From Rhodothermus profundi (GTDB lineage: Bacteria; Bacteroidota; Rhodothermia; Rhodothermales; Rhodothermaceae), in the NCBI RefSeq assembly GCF_900142415.1, contig NZ_FRAU01000009.1, forward strand, positions 1 to 64,000: 64,000 nucleotides of DNA. Direction: 5' to 3'. The position numbers and the translations under genes are program-made. The notes beneath the pieces were generated by a model. The model saw only the letters and a program-made list of their open reading frames with translations, was not told the origin of the DNA and searched no databases. Below are positions 52,881 through 62,181 of the stretch, in pieces. Position 1 is the stretch's first letter; every line of letters begins with the position of its first letter.

Positions 52881-53471
52881 ATGGCACTGACCTACTCGCA
52901 AGAAATAGCCCTCGGTACCGAAGCCATTCCGTTTGAACTGCCGGTGGTTAATCCAGAAGCAGATGGACGCGACAAGCCTACGCGGAGCCTTGAAGATTTT
53001 GCCGGAGCGCAGGCGCTCGTTATCCTGTTCACATGCAATCACTGCCCCTATGCCCAGCATATCGAAGAGGCGCTGATCCAGGTGGCGCGTGCGTATCAGC
53101 CCAGAGGTGTGCAGTTCGTTGCTATCAATGCCAACGATCCAGCTCAGTACCCCGAGGATGCGCCGGAAGAAATGGCACGGCGCGCCCGAGAAAAGGGATA
53201 TCCATTTCCTTATCTGTTTGATGAAACGCAGGAAGTCGCCAAAGCATACGGAGCACGCTGCACGCCTGATCTGTACGTGTTCGACGCCAACCGACGGCTG
53301 GTTTACCACGGTCGCTTCGATGATACGCGGCCTGGCCAGGGACGTCCGGCTACCGGCGCGGATCTAAAGCGAGTCCTGGACGAGCTGCTGGAACATGGAA
53401 AGGTAACCGGGCCCCAGTATCCGTCGATGGGGTGTAATATCAAGTGGAAGCCGGGCAACGAGCCCCACTGA
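52881..53471 (+). CDS. Thioredoxin-like AhpC/TSA family protein
   Basis: A 196-residue soluble protein with the thioredoxin fold of the 'redoxin' type. L-F-T-C-N-H-C-P-Y-A near residue 53 contains the C-x2-C active site. G-A-R-C-T-P-D-L-Y-V-F supplies the cis-proline with an extra cysteine. A C-terminal insertion is typical of the thioredoxin family proteins annotated as thiol-disulfide isomerases in Bacteroidota. No signal peptide is seen. ATG 52881 is used since the upstream frame crosses the htpX hairpin. Confidence 0.87.
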   Translation: MALTYSQEIALGTEAIPFELPVVNPEADGRDKPTRSLEDFAGAQALVILFTCNHCPYAQHIEEALIQVARAYQPRGVQFVAINANDPAQYPEDAPEEMARRAREKGYPFPYLFDETQEVAKAYGARCTPDLYVFDANRRLVYHGRFDDTRPGQGRPATGADLKRVLDELLEHGKVTGPQYPSMGCNIKWKPGNEPH

Positions 53472-53480
53472 GTTGGCGGT

Positions 53481-54911
53481 ATGGATGGGCTCGTCTTGCT
53501 GCCGCCGATTGTGGCCATTGCACTGGCGCTGTGGACGCGTCAGGTTTACCTGTCGCTGCTTGTAGGCCTCTGGCTGGGCACCACCTTGCTGGAAGGGGGG
53601 CATCCGCTGCTGGGCTTGCGACGACTCGGTGATGAACTGGTAGCTGTATTTGCTGATGCCGGTAATACGCGGGTCGTTCTGTTCTGTCTGTTGGTGGGAG
53701 GCTTGATCGCGCTGGTGCAAGCCTCTGGAGGAGTGCAGGGATTCATTGCGTGGGCTCAGCGGCGAGGATGGGGAACGTCGCGGCGCGGCGCCGAACTGCT
53801 GGCCTGGCTGGTAGGCTTGGTCATCTTTGTAGAGTCCAGCATCACATCCTTAGTGGTCGGAGCAGTGGGGCGGCCGTTTTTCGACCGGTTGCGCTTGCCG
53901 CGGGAAAAGCTCGCCTTCTATTGCGATGCAACGAGCGCACCGGTCTGCATGATGATTCCACTCAACGGATGGGGCGCGTATGTCCTGGGGCTGCTGGCAG
54001 CGCAGGGCCTTACGGACGGAGCTGTGCGGCTGCTGGCCGAAGGGCTGCTTTACAATGTGTTTAGTTGGCTTGCGATTCTCTTTGCACTGCTGATTGCCTG
54101 GACTGGCTGGGGGTTTGGGCCGATGCGGGCAGCCGAGCAACGGGCCGCGACCACCGGCCAACTGTTACGCCCCAATGCGCAACCGTTGGTGGCTGAGGAG
54201 GTAGCCGGCATCCAACCCGTTGAAGGAGCTCCTTGCAAGGCCGCTGATTTTCTGGTACCGCTTGGCGTCATGGTAGGGATGATCTTCGTAGGGCTCTGGA
54301 TTACGGGGGAGGGTAACCTGATGGCTGGTAGCGGCTCGACAGCCGTTTTCTGGGCGGTTGCCTCTGCGGTGGGCGTAGCGATGGCGCTCTACGCATTACC
54401 TCGGCCGCTTCGGGGGGGACGCCCGCTCCTCTCGCTGGCGCGTTCGACAGCGCTGGTCCTGCGCGGGATGTCGGGATTGGTGGGCGTTACGGTGCTGGTC
54501 GTGCTGGCCTTTGCGCTGGGACAGGTATCCCGAGCGCTGGAGATGGGGCCCTACCTTGTGGGCCTGATTGATCCGGCGTGGCCTGTCTGGTGGCTGCCGG
54601 CCCTGGTATTTCTGGTGAGCTGTTTTATTTCGTTCACGCTGGGATCCTCCTGGACCACCTTTGCCATCTTGATTCCGGTTGCCATGCCGCTGGCTGAGGG
54701 GTTAGGCCTACCACTGCCGCTTATGCTGGGAGCGGTACTTTCTGGAGGTATTTTTGGCGATTATGCTTCGCCTCTGTCCGATACCACCATCATTTCGTCC
54801 ATGGCGGCTGCATGCGATCACATTGATCATGTAAATACACAACTCCCCTATGCGCTGCTCCTGGCCGGGGTATCGCTAGTGATCTATGTAGGGCTGGGAT
54901 TGGCTCTTTGA
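53481..54911 (+). CDS. NhaC-family Na+/H+ antiporter
   Basis: A 476-residue inner-membrane protein with about eleven to twelve spans. The pattern V-E-S-S-I-T-S-L-V-V-G near residue 114, F-Y-C-D-A-T-S-A-P-V-C near 146 and the later G-S-S-W-T-T-F-A-I and G-G-I-F-G-D-Y-A-S-P-L-S-D-T-T-I-I-S-S motifs match the NhaC branch of the ion transporter superfamily. It exchanges Na+ for H+ in pH and salt homeostasis; organic-anion exchange is possible in some members. It starts nine bases after the thioredoxin-like gene. Confidence 0.9.
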   Translation: MDGLVLLPPIVAIALALWTRQVYLSLLVGLWLGTTLLEGGHPLLGLRRLGDELVAVFADAGNTRVVLFCLLVGGLIALVQASGGVQGFIAWAQRRGWGTSRRGAELLAWLVGLVIFVESSITSLVVGAVGRPFFDRLRLPREKLAFYCDATSAPVCMMIPLNGWGAYVLGLLAAQGLTDGAVRLLAEGLLYNVFSWLAILFALLIAWTGWGFGPMRAAEQRAATTGQLLRPNAQPLVAEEVAGIQPVEGAPCKAADFLVPLGVMVGMIFVGLWITGEGNLMAGSGSTAVFWAVASAVGVAMALYALPRPLRGGRPLLSLARSTALVLRGMSGLVGVTVLVVLAFALGQVSRALEMGPYLVGLIDPAWPVWWLPALVFLVSCFISFTLGSSWTTFAILIPVAMPLAEGLGLPLPLMLGAVLSGGIFGDYASPLSDTTIISSMAAACDHIDHVNTQLPYALLLAGVSLVIYVGLGLAL

Positions 54912-54960
54912 GGGGATCCCGGCTACCAGCTGCTCGTTGGGAGCAGAAAACACCGGCCTC

Positions 54961-55167
54961 ATGTTTGATTCCGCCCCCTTCCGGTCCTTTCGTTTTGTGC
55001 TGCTGGGCGCAATTTTTCTAGCGCTACTCTTTGGACTGGTTGCGCTGATGGCTGAATGGGTCCTCACGGGACAGCCTCGCCTGACAGCCGATGTGGTGCG
55101 CCTGAGCGGCCTTGCCTTTGTCGGGTTCCTGCTGGTGGCTGCGCTGTTGCGACACCGTAATGAATAG
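54961..55167 (+). CDS. Small two-span membrane protein
   Basis: A 68-residue protein with two hydrophobic segments (F-V-L-L-G-A-I-F-L-A-L-L-F-G-L-V and L-A-F-V-G-F-L-L-V-A-A-L-L) and a short basic tail. ATG 54961 is favoured over TTG 54937. It lies 49 bases after the antiporter gene on the same strand. No family is recognised. The 290 bases that follow, up to the GH13 gene, contain no gene I can support. Confidence 0.6.
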   Translation: MFDSAPFRSFRFVLLGAIFLALLFGLVALMAEWVLTGQPRLTADVVRLSGLAFVGFLLVAALLRHRNE

Positions 55168-55457
55168 CAGGCAAGCCGCTGCATAACACCGGGACTTTCT
55201 CGGCATCCAATCTGTTGCCTCAGGTAGATGCCGGTTTCGCTGCATCCGCTAACGGCTACAGGAGGGCGCGTCTACCCGACAGCAGAAATGCGCAAACCCC
55301 TTGTTGAGTCGGGGCGTTGGGGCCAATCCACAAGCTTATCGCTACCCGCCTCCTTAAAATGCAGGAGCGTAAAGGAGGGTGAAGGTAGCGGTTGTGGTCG
55401 CATTGTGTTATACTTCCTGCTGAAAAAGTAAGCCCTTTCATCAACGTATCTGAGTTT

Positions 55458-56837
55458 ATGCGCACCATTATTTGGCTCTGGATCGGTATGCTGATGGTGG
55501 TCGGGTGTAACGTGCCGGCAGGGCAAGAAGCACCCCCGGTGCCCCCCGGAGTAGGACAGCCCGCATGGATCGCTGACGCCGTACTCTACGAGATCTATGT
55601 ACCGGATTTTTCGCCAGAAGGTACCTTTCAGGGCGTGATCAAACGGCTGGACTCCCTGCAGGCGCTGGGGGTCAATACGCTGTGGCTCATGCCCATTCAT
55701 CCGGTTGGAAAGAAGCGGGCCAAGACAGATATTGGTCCGCTGGGGTCGCCCTACGCCGTGCGGGACTACTACGCGGTCAATCCAGATTACGGCACGGAAG
55801 AGGATTTCCGGGCGCTGGTTGATTCGGTGCACGCTCGCGGAATGCACCTCATCATTGATCTGGTAGCGAACCACACAGCCTGGGATCATCCCTGGGTAAC
55901 AGCGCATCCTGAGTGGTACACGCCGGGGCCTATTGACGGCTTTACCTATCCAGTGCTCAACGGCGATACGACCGACTGGACCGACGTGGTGGAGCTTAAC
56001 TATGACAACCCCGAACTCCGGCAGGCAATGATTGATGTGATGCAGTACTGGGTACAGGAGTTCGACATTGATGGCTACCGGTGTGATGTGGCGCACGGAG
56101 TACCGTTGGATTTCTGGAGGGCAGCCATTGATTCCGTAGAAAAGATCAAGCCTGTATTGATGCTGGCCGAAGCGGCTGAGCCCGAAATGCATCTGGCAGG
56201 ATTTGACCTGACGTATGCCTGGCCCTTCTACCATCAACTCAAGGAAGTCTGGCGCGGTGCTCCTTTGCACCGACTGGTACAGCAGGTGGATTCAACGTTG
56301 AAATTGTTGCCACCGGGAGCGCGTCGGCTGCGGTTTACCACCAACCATGATGAAACCATGTGGGACGCGCCCCCGCCCGTGCTCTTTGGCGGAGAGGCAG
56401 GCTCCAGGGCAGCCTTTGTGCTGGCCACATCCATGCCGGGCGTCCCGTTACTCTATAACGGACAGGAGCTGGGCGTGCGAGAACGGATTTCGTTCTTTGC
56501 GCGCACGCCTTACAACTGGGAAGCTCCTGAAAGTCCGGCGCTTTACACATTCTACCGGCGCTATCTGAATTTCTACCGCCAGAGTGAGGCGTTGCGTTAT
56601 GGCGAGCTGACCGTGCTCAATCCGACAGCCGATGATGTGCTGCTGTACCTGCGCACTACGGAAACGGACACGTTGTTACTGATCGTTAACGTTCGCAACC
56701 GATGGGAAACGGTCGGGTTGCCAGAAGGTATACGCGGGCGTCGCTGGGTAGAAGTTTTTACCGCCGACACGCTGGCAACGGACACGCTGCGGCTTGGTCC
56801 GTACCACTACCGAATCTATCAGCCATGGCGGCCATGA
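55458..56837 (+). CDS. Alpha-amylase family (GH13) lipoprotein
   Basis: A 459-residue envelope glycoside hydrolase. The lipobox is M-V-V-G-C near residue 14. GH13 regions appear in order: I, D-L-V-A-N-H-T; II, G-Y-R-C-D-V-A-H with the nucleophile Asp; III, L-M-L-A-E-A-A-E with the acid Glu; IV, F-T-T-N-H-D-E. The N-terminal I-Y-V-P-D-F-S-P-E-G and the C-terminal beta domain are intact. It probably degrades maltodextrins or related alpha-glucans at the cell surface; the subfamily cannot be assigned by eye. The start at 55458 is set by the signal sequence. Its stop overlaps the acylphosphatase start. Confidence 0.93.
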   Translation: MRTIIWLWIGMLMVVGCNVPAGQEAPPVPPGVGQPAWIADAVLYEIYVPDFSPEGTFQGVIKRLDSLQALGVNTLWLMPIHPVGKKRAKTDIGPLGSPYAVRDYYAVNPDYGTEEDFRALVDSVHARGMHLIIDLVANHTAWDHPWVTAHPEWYTPGPIDGFTYPVLNGDTTDWTDVVELNYDNPELRQAMIDVMQYWVQEFDIDGYRCDVAHGVPLDFWRAAIDSVEKIKPVLMLAEAAEPEMHLAGFDLTYAWPFYHQLKEVWRGAPLHRLVQQVDSTLKLLPPGARRLRFTTNHDETMWDAPPPVLFGGEAGSRAAFVLATSMPGVPLLYNGQELGVRERISFFARTPYNWEAPESPALYTFYRRYLNFYRQSEALRYGELTVLNPTADDVLLYLRTTETDTLLLIVNVRNRWETVGLPEGIRGRRWVEVFTADTLATDTLRLGPYHYRIYQPWRP

Positions 56838-57127
56838 GCGCTCTGGATGCACAGGCGCGACTTGAGGCGCGGGTTACCGGGCGGGTGCAGGGCGTGGGCT
56901 TTCGGCAGTTTGTTCGCTGGCATGCCCGGCAGTTGGGGCTAACTGGCTGGGTACGTAATGAGCCAGACGGTTCGGTTTACCTGGTGGCCGAGGGGCCCCG
57001 CGAACGTCTGGAGCAACTGCTCCGTGCCGTGCAACAGGGTCCTCCGGCCGCACGGGTTGACGACGTGCAGGCACACTGGCTGCCCGCGCAGGGAGCCTTT
57101 GAGACGTTTGAAATTCGTTGGGGGTAA
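56834..57127 (+). CDS. acyP: Acylphosphatase
   Basis: A 97-residue cytosolic enzyme that hydrolyses acyl phosphates. The acylphosphatase signature is clear: V-T-G-R-V-Q-G-V-G-F-R with catalytic Arg24, then G-L-T-G-W-V-R-N-E-P-D-G-S-V with Asn42. The ATG at 56834 overlaps the GH13 stop (ATGA); ATG 56825 would add three residues. It ends 90 bases before the HiPIP start. Confidence 0.95.
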   Translation: MSALDAQARLEARVTGRVQGVGFRQFVRWHARQLGLTGWVRNEPDGSVYLVAEGPRERLEQLLRAVQQGPPAARVDDVQAHWLPAQGAFETFEIRWG

Positions 57128-57216
57128 AAAATGTACGGGCGGGTTGTTTTTAGAAAGCAGGCATGCTACCTTGTACCCAGGCAAGAGAACCCCTTGAACC
57201 AAGACCTGAAGCGCTC

Positions 57217-57612
57217 ATGGACGACAAACGCGTCACTCGTCGCGACTTTCTGCTGCGCGTTGGAGCTCTTGGGCTGGCCGGGCTAGGCGCCAGTTCATTG
57301 CTGAGCGCCTGTGGAGGAGGGCAGCAGCAACAACAGACAGCTCCGCAACCAGAGGCTGCTTCAGTCGATACGGCTGCTGCCGCCAGTGCAGACTTCTCCT
57401 GCACGGATGTGTCGGGTTTGACTGCGGAAGAAATTCAAATGCGCGAAAGCCTGCAATACACCGACCATTCGCCCTACCCCGACAAAACCTGCAGCAACTG
57501 CCAGCTGTTTATTCCGGCCGAGAGTCCTAACCAGTGCGGGGCCTGCCAGCTCATCAAAGGTCCCATCCATCCAGATGGGTACTGCACGTCGTGGGTGCAG
57601 AAGGTTAGCTAA
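57217..57612 (+). CDS. High-potential iron-sulfur protein (HiPIP)
   Basis: A small exported [4Fe-4S] electron carrier. In Rhodothermus marinus a HiPIP passes electrons from an alternative complex III to the caa3 oxidase, which makes this a useful taxonomic hint. The 131-residue precursor has a Tat signal (T-R-R-D-F-L-L-R-V-G-A-L-G-L-A-G-L) and a C-G-G-G sequence after it that could be lipidated. The cluster cysteines are in C-S-N-C, Q-C-G-A-C and Y-C-T-S-W near the C-terminus, with the G-x-C-x-S-W ending typical of the family. ATG 57217 gives the correct Tat leader. A terminator follows. Confidence 0.93.
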   Translation: MDDKRVTRRDFLLRVGALGLAGLGASSLLSACGGGQQQQQTAPQPEAASVDTAAAASADFSCTDVSGLTAEEIQMRESLQYTDHSPYPDKTCSNCQLFIPAESPNQCGACQLIKGPIHPDGYCTSWVQKVS

Positions 57613-57631
57613 CATTGCAATATGCTGCCAC

Positions 57632-57671
57632 AAAAAAGCCCCACCGCGCGATGGGGCTTTTTTTTTTTTTG
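57632..57671. terminator. Strong, probably bidirectional terminator
   Basis: AAAGCCCCA (57635-57643) pairs with TGGGGCTTT (57652-57660), with a T-run to 57670 on the right and an A-run on the left. It separates the convergent HiPIP and glucan phosphorylase genes. Confidence 0.92.
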
Positions 57672-57694
57672 ATAGGGCCATGGCAGCAAGCGGC

Positions 57695-59767
57695 CTACTT
57701 TCCGTTCGTTGTGGGAGTAGGGGCTGGCTCCTCTACGGGGCGATAAATTTGTTCCACGTACTCGCGCACCATACGTACGGCGTTGAACTGGGCAGGGATT
57801 GTGCGCAGCGCCTGTCGCATGCGAGCTAGCCATCGGATGGGCAGCCCTTCGCCATTGCGGTCGTAAAAAGCCGGCAGCACTTCGTATTCCAGCACCCGGT
57901 AGAGCGCTTCCCGGTCTTCCACATCCTGCGTCACGGGATCTTCGTAATAGCCAGTTGCCTCGCGGCCAAAGGCCCAGCCGTTTTGGCCGTTATAGCCTTC
58001 CGGCCACCAGCCATCCAACACCGAAAGGTTCAGCCCGCCGTGCACGGCCGTTTTCTGACCGCTGGTGCCGCTGGCCTCCAGTGGGCGACGTGGATTGTTC
58101 AGCCAGACATCGCACCCCGAGACGAGCATCCGCGCGATGTGCATGTCGTAGTCTTCCAGGAAGACGACTTTACCGCGAAAGGCTGGATGCTGGGTGATCT
58201 CGTAGATCTGCTGAATGAAACGTTTCCCGCCATCGTCGGCCGGGTGCGCCTTGCCCGCGTAGATCATCTGGATGGGCCGATCTTCCCGAGAGAAGAGCTG
58301 GATTGCTCGTTCCATATCCTCAAAGAGGAGAGGAGCCCGCTTGTAGGTCGCAAAGCGCCGCGCGAATCCGATGGTCAATACGTCAGGGTGCAGATGGGCC
58401 TCCTGGGGAAGCGACTGCTGTTTGACATATTCATTGACGAACTCAATCAACCGGCGGCGTAGCATGCAGCGGTACTGCCAGAGTTCGGCATCGGAAATCT
58501 CATCTACCTTTTTCCAGATTTCTACGTTGAAGCGACCTTCAAGCCAGTCGCCCAGGTGCTGCTCCAGAAAAGGGCGGGCATGGGCAACGATCCAGGTAGG
58601 CAGGTGCACGCCATTGGTAATGTGGCCAATAGGCACCTCGTTAACGGGGCGCTCCGGGTACAGGTGGTGCCACTGCCGGCGTGCTACCAGGCCATTGATG
58701 GCTGAAACTCCGTTGGCCTTACGCGACAGCTTGAGCCCCAGCACGGTCATATTGAAGGATTCTGTGCTGTCGCTGGGATTGACGCGGCCATAGGCCAGCA
58801 GGTCCGTTTCCGAGAGGCCAAGCTGGTGGCGAAACGTCTCCATTTGCTCCAGAAAGAGCGCCGGATCAAAGCGGTCGTGCCCGGCCATGACCGGCGTATG
58901 GGTGGTGAAGACGCAGCGCTGACGCACCCAGGCTTCGGCTGCTTCGCGTTCGTCGCCTGCAGCCAGTCGTTCCCGAAGCAATTCGAGCGCGACCAGTGCA
59001 CAGTGGCCTTCGTTCAGGTGGTACACCTCAAAGTCCTGTGCCAGCGCTCGAAGCAAGCGGACGCCGCCGATTCCCAGGATAATTTCCTGTTGCAGACGAA
59101 TGCGGCGGTCGCCCTGGTAGAGCCGACGCGTCAGGACGCGCAGCGGCTCAGGATTAGCGGCAAACGAGGCGTCGAGCAGATACAGCGGCACGCGGCCTAC
59201 GTCCAGCTTCCAGGCGCGCAGGTACAGGGGGCGTTGTCCGAGGTGAACGGTGATCACCAGGGGGTATCCGTCTGGGCCATGCACCAGCGACATGGGATGG
59301 TCCAGCGGATCCATGGCAGGGTAGTCGGCCAGTTGCCAGCCACTGGGGTCAAAGCGCTGGCGGAAATATCCTTCCCGCAGGAAGAGCCCTACCGCTGCCA
59401 TAGGCAGTCCGAGATCAGAGGCCGCTTTGATATGGTCGCCAGCCAGTACGCCCAGGCCTCCCGCGTAAAAAGGCAGGCTTTCGTGCAGGCCGTATTCCAT
59501 GCAGAAGTACACCGTGCGAGGAGCGTTCGGAATCCGCGCCGGACGGTTCAGATAGGCCTGAAAGGCTTCGTAGACGCGGTCAACCTCTTGCTGAAAAGGC
59601 CGGTCGTTCAGCACGGCCGGATCGGCGGCGCGAAGGGCTGCCAGGGGATTGTGGCGCGACGCCCGAAAAGCTTCGGGATTTAATTGCGCAAATAATTGGA
59701 GCGCTTCGGGATGCCAGCTCCACCACAGGTTGGCCGCCAGAGTCTCTAATTTATCACGGGTTGTCAT
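57695..59767 (-). CDS. glgP: Alpha-glucan phosphorylase (GT35)
   Basis: This PLP enzyme releases glucose 1-phosphate from glycogen or maltodextrins with phosphate. Conserved blocks: Y-F-C-M-E-Y-G-L-H-E-S-L-P and Y-A-G-G-L-G-V-L-A-G-D-H near residues 90-115, H-L-N-E-G-H-C-A near 250, T-H-T-P-V near 285, G-F-A-R-R-F-A-T-Y-K-R near 450. The PLP-lysine region E-A-S-G-T-S-G-Q-K-T-A is near 585. The 690-residue length is that of the short archaeal/thermophile-type branch. ATG 59767 is used; TTG 59773 adds two residues. It is monocistronic, with an SDR gene upstream on the same strand. Confidence 0.95.
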   Translation of the reverse strand: MTTRDKLETLAANLWWSWHPEALQLFAQLNPEAFRASRHNPLAALRAADPAVLNDRPFQQEVDRVYEAFQAYLNRPARIPNAPRTVYFCMEYGLHESLPFYAGGLGVLAGDHIKAASDLGLPMAAVGLFLREGYFRQRFDPSGWQLADYPAMDPLDHPMSLVHGPDGYPLVITVHLGQRPLYLRAWKLDVGRVPLYLLDASFAANPEPLRVLTRRLYQGDRRIRLQQEIILGIGGVRLLRALAQDFEVYHLNEGHCALVALELLRERLAAGDEREAAEAWVRQRCVFTTHTPVMAGHDRFDPALFLEQMETFRHQLGLSETDLLAYGRVNPSDSTESFNMTVLGLKLSRKANGVSAINGLVARRQWHHLYPERPVNEVPIGHITNGVHLPTWIVAHARPFLEQHLGDWLEGRFNVEIWKKVDEISDAELWQYRCMLRRRLIEFVNEYVKQQSLPQEAHLHPDVLTIGFARRFATYKRAPLLFEDMERAIQLFSREDRPIQMIYAGKAHPADDGGKRFIQQIYEITQHPAFRGKVVFLEDYDMHIARMLVSGCDVWLNNPRRPLEASGTSGQKTAVHGGLNLSVLDGWWPEGYNGQNGWAFGREATGYYEDPVTQDVEDREALYRVLEYEVLPAFYDRNGEGLPIRWLARMRQALRTIPAQFNAVRMVREYVEQIYRPVEEPAPTPTTNGK

Positions 59768-59891
59768 GGGCAATAGATGGTTTAGATTGTTTTCGGCGAA
59801 CGAAGCCCAAAGATAAGAAGGTAAGCGTTTACATCAATCCCTGTTTTAACCGACGGTCGCATTTTTTCGGTGGACGGTAAAAGGAGTGGGC

Positions 59892-60683
59892 TCAGGCGTC
59901 ATCGCGGGGACCCAGCAGTTGTTGCGTGATGGCCAGCCGCATCCGTCGGGGAGTAAGCTGGCTGAGATGGGCAACCACTGCATTGGCTGCGCCGCTAACG
60001 TGCACGATTTCGCCTCGCAGTAGGGCCCGCAGACCTGCTGCCGCTACCTTCTCGGGGGATTCCATCAGGCGCCGAAGGCCTTCAACCGGCATACCGGCAC
60101 GTTCCTGAAAGGCGGTGGTTGTGGGACCCGGACACAGGCAGGTTACCGTAATCCCGTGGGGGCTGTACTCTGCGTGGAGCGCTTCAGAGAAGGCAATGAC
60201 AAAGCTTTTGGTAGCCGCATAAACGGTCAGGTAGGGGATGCCCTGAAATCCGGCCGTTGAAGCTACGTTCAGGATGCCTGCATCGCCGCGTTCCAGCATA
60301 TGAGGAAGGCAGAGGTGGGTGAGCGCTACCAGGTTCTCAATGTTGAGCCGGAGCATTTCTAGCGTATCAGCCAGACTGATCTGATCGAAGCGGCCATATT
60401 TGCCGAAGCCTGCATTGTTGATGAGTACGTCCACCCGGTGGCCGTCCTCGGTGATGCGTTGGAACAATCTTTCGGCTGCGCCAGGTTGAGCTAGATCGCA
60501 TGGATAAGGCTGCGCCTGGACTCCCTGACGGTTCAAGGTCGCCGCCATGGTCTGCAGTTTTGCTTCCGAGCGAGCTACCAGCAGCAGTTTAACGGTTGGA
60601 TCAAGCAGTTGGTAGACCATGGCCTCTCCGATGCCGCTTGAGGCCCCGGTGATCAGGATGGTTTTATGTTTGAAAGTTTTCAT
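59892..60683 (-). CDS. Short-chain dehydrogenase/reductase
   Basis: A 263-residue NAD(P)-dependent oxidoreductase of the classical SDR type. The cofactor motif T-G-A-S-S-G-I-G is at residues 12-19, N-N-A-G near 88, catalytic serine in N-V-A-S-T-A-G and the Y-A-A-T-K catalytic pair near 150. C-P-G-P-T-x-T follows. The pattern of DltE/YqjQ-like fatty-acyl or ketone reductases is closest, but the substrate is not determinable. ATG 60683 follows AGGTG. It is divergent from prmC. Confidence 0.92.
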   Translation of the reverse strand: MKTFKHKTILITGASSGIGEAMVYQLLDPTVKLLLVARSEAKLQTMAATLNRQGVQAQPYPCDLAQPGAAERLFQRITEDGHRVDVLINNAGFGKYGRFDQISLADTLEMLRLNIENLVALTHLCLPHMLERGDAGILNVASTAGFQGIPYLTVYAATKSFVIAFSEALHAEYSPHGITVTCLCPGPTTTAFQERAGMPVEGLRRLMESPEKVAAAGLRALLRGEIVHVSGAANAVVAHLSQLTPRRMRLAITQQLLGPRDDA

Positions 60684-60732
60684 GGCACCTGGCTGGAAGC
60701 AAATCACGTAACGGACCGTTCATGAAAGCGGT

Positions 60733-61623
60733 ATGATCATGGCCAACGGACAGGAGGTGCGTCAGACCATCACGCAGGCTGAGCTATTGCAACAGGCTAT
60801 CCAACGACTGGAGGCAGCCGGAGTGCCCGACGCGCGTCGGAACGCTGAATGGATACTTTGTGAGGTGCTCGGGTGTTCTCGAGCGCAGCTTTACGCGTAC
60901 CCGGAGCGACCGGTCGATGCAGCCCGGCAGGCGCATGTTGCTGCGTTACTGACGCGGCGCCTGCGGCGTGAGCCGCTGCAATATGTGCTGGGATATGTGG
61001 AATTCTTAGGGCTTCGACTGGAGGTAGGACCCGGGGTGTTGGTGCCGCGTCCGGAGACAGAGTGGCTGACCGAGCAAGTGCTGCAGGAAATGCCTGCTGC
61101 TCCGGCACAACGCGTGCTGGACGTGGGGACAGGCAGTGGCTGCATTGCGCTGGCTATCAAACATCACCGACCGGATGCGGAGGTGTGGGCCTGCGACATC
61201 AGTCTGGACGCGCTAACGATTGCGCAGCGCAATGCCAGACGACTGAGGCTGAACGTGCACTGGGTGGTAGCTGATGTGCTGGCAACGTCGTTTCCGGAGA
61301 GCGTTCCTGGTTCGTTTGACCTGATAGTGTCCAATCCACCTTACCTGGCGTGGCACGAAGCGGATGAACTCCCCCCTGAAGTGCGAGATTACGAGCCTCC
61401 AATCGCCCTGTATGCGGGCGAGGACCCGCTCCGTTTCTACCGTGCGCTGGCCCGGCATGGCCACGTTCTGTTAAAGCAGGGCGGACGATTGGCCTGTGAG
61501 GTGCACGCGCATTACGGAAGCGACGTGGTCCGGCTCTTTGAACGGTCGGGGTATGAGAAGGTGCGGCTGGAGCATGATCTGGCCGGTAACCCTCGGCTGG
61601 TATGGGCCTGGAAGCTTTCATAG
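60733..61623 (+). CDS. prmC: Peptide chain release factor N5-glutamine methyltransferase
   Basis: PrmC methylates the glutamine of the GGQ motif in release factors 1 and 2, using S-adenosylmethionine. An N-terminal helical domain is followed by the SAM-binding V-L-D-V-G-T-G-S-G-C-I-A near residue 127 and the catalytic N-P-P-Y at 201-204. The Y-E-P-P-I-A-L-Y-A-G-E-D-P-L segment that binds RF is also intact, and P-R-P-E-T-E is near 105. Length 296 is normal. ATG 60733 or 60739 may be used. Confidence 0.95.
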   Translation: MIMANGQEVRQTITQAELLQQAIQRLEAAGVPDARRNAEWILCEVLGCSRAQLYAYPERPVDAARQAHVAALLTRRLRREPLQYVLGYVEFLGLRLEVGPGVLVPRPETEWLTEQVLQEMPAAPAQRVLDVGTGSGCIALAIKHHRPDAEVWACDISLDALTIAQRNARRLRLNVHWVVADVLATSFPESVPGSFDLIVSNPPYLAWHEADELPPEVRDYEPPIALYAGEDPLRFYRALARHGHVLLKQGGRLACEVHAHYGSDVVRLFERSGYEKVRLEHDLAGNPRLVWAWKLS

Positions 61624-61671
61624 GGGGGCTGAGGCGTTTCATGGAAGAAAGACAACCTTCCCACGACGCCA

Positions 61672-62133
61672 ATGGAAGCTTTGAATTTTCCAGCCTATTC
61701 GTTTCGATTGCAGCGGCGAGGCGGCCAGGTATATTTGCTGGATCCGTTGCGACGGCGCTGGGTGCGGTTGACGCCGGAAGAATGGGTGCGGCAGCATCTG
61801 GCGCAGTATCTGGTGCAGGCGCTGGGCTGCCCGCCTTCCCTGGTGGCCCTGGAGGTATCGTTTGCAGACCAGGGAATGGCGCGGCGGGCTGATTTGCTGG
61901 TGTATGACCGGCAAGGGCGTCCGTTATTGCTAGCCGAATGCAAGGCACCGTCAGTGTCGATCACGCAGGAGGTGGTGGAACAAGCCGGTCGCTACAACCG
62001 CGTAGTCCGCGCACCCTATCTGCTTGTTACAAATGGGCAGGTGCACTATGCCTGGCGTATTGATTCTGCGCGCCATACCATGACTCCCCTGACCCATCTT
62101 CCTTCGTTTGCGGAGATGATACGCAGGATGTAG
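61672..62133 (+). CDS. Stand-alone HsdR N-terminal-like PD-(D/E)xK protein
   Basis: A 153-residue protein resembling the nuclease domain of type I restriction HsdR subunits (HSDR_N_2, PF13588) without helicase or other subunits. The PD-(D/E)xK core reads A-D74-L-L-V-Y-D then L-L-L-A-E89-C-K91, followed by V-V-E-Q-A-G-R-Y-N near 104. Such single-domain proteins are widespread in Bacteroidota, often beside core genes, so it need not be part of a restriction system. It lies 48 bases after prmC on the same strand. Confidence 0.85.
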   Translation: MEALNFPAYSFRLQRRGGQVYLLDPLRRRWVRLTPEEWVRQHLAQYLVQALGCPPSLVALEVSFADQGMARRADLLVYDRQGRPLLLAECKAPSVSITQEVVEQAGRYNRVVRAPYLLVTNGQVHYAWRIDSARHTMTPLTHLPSFAEMIRRM

Positions 62134-62181
62134 CCAGCCAGCTGATGCGCCTTCTGAAGTCTTCTAGAGGTAGGGGACAAA

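Noticed and set aside
55228-55431. 67-codon frame between the small membrane protein and the GH13 gene
   Set aside because: No ribosome site, no hydrophobic or domain pattern, and composition typical of chance.
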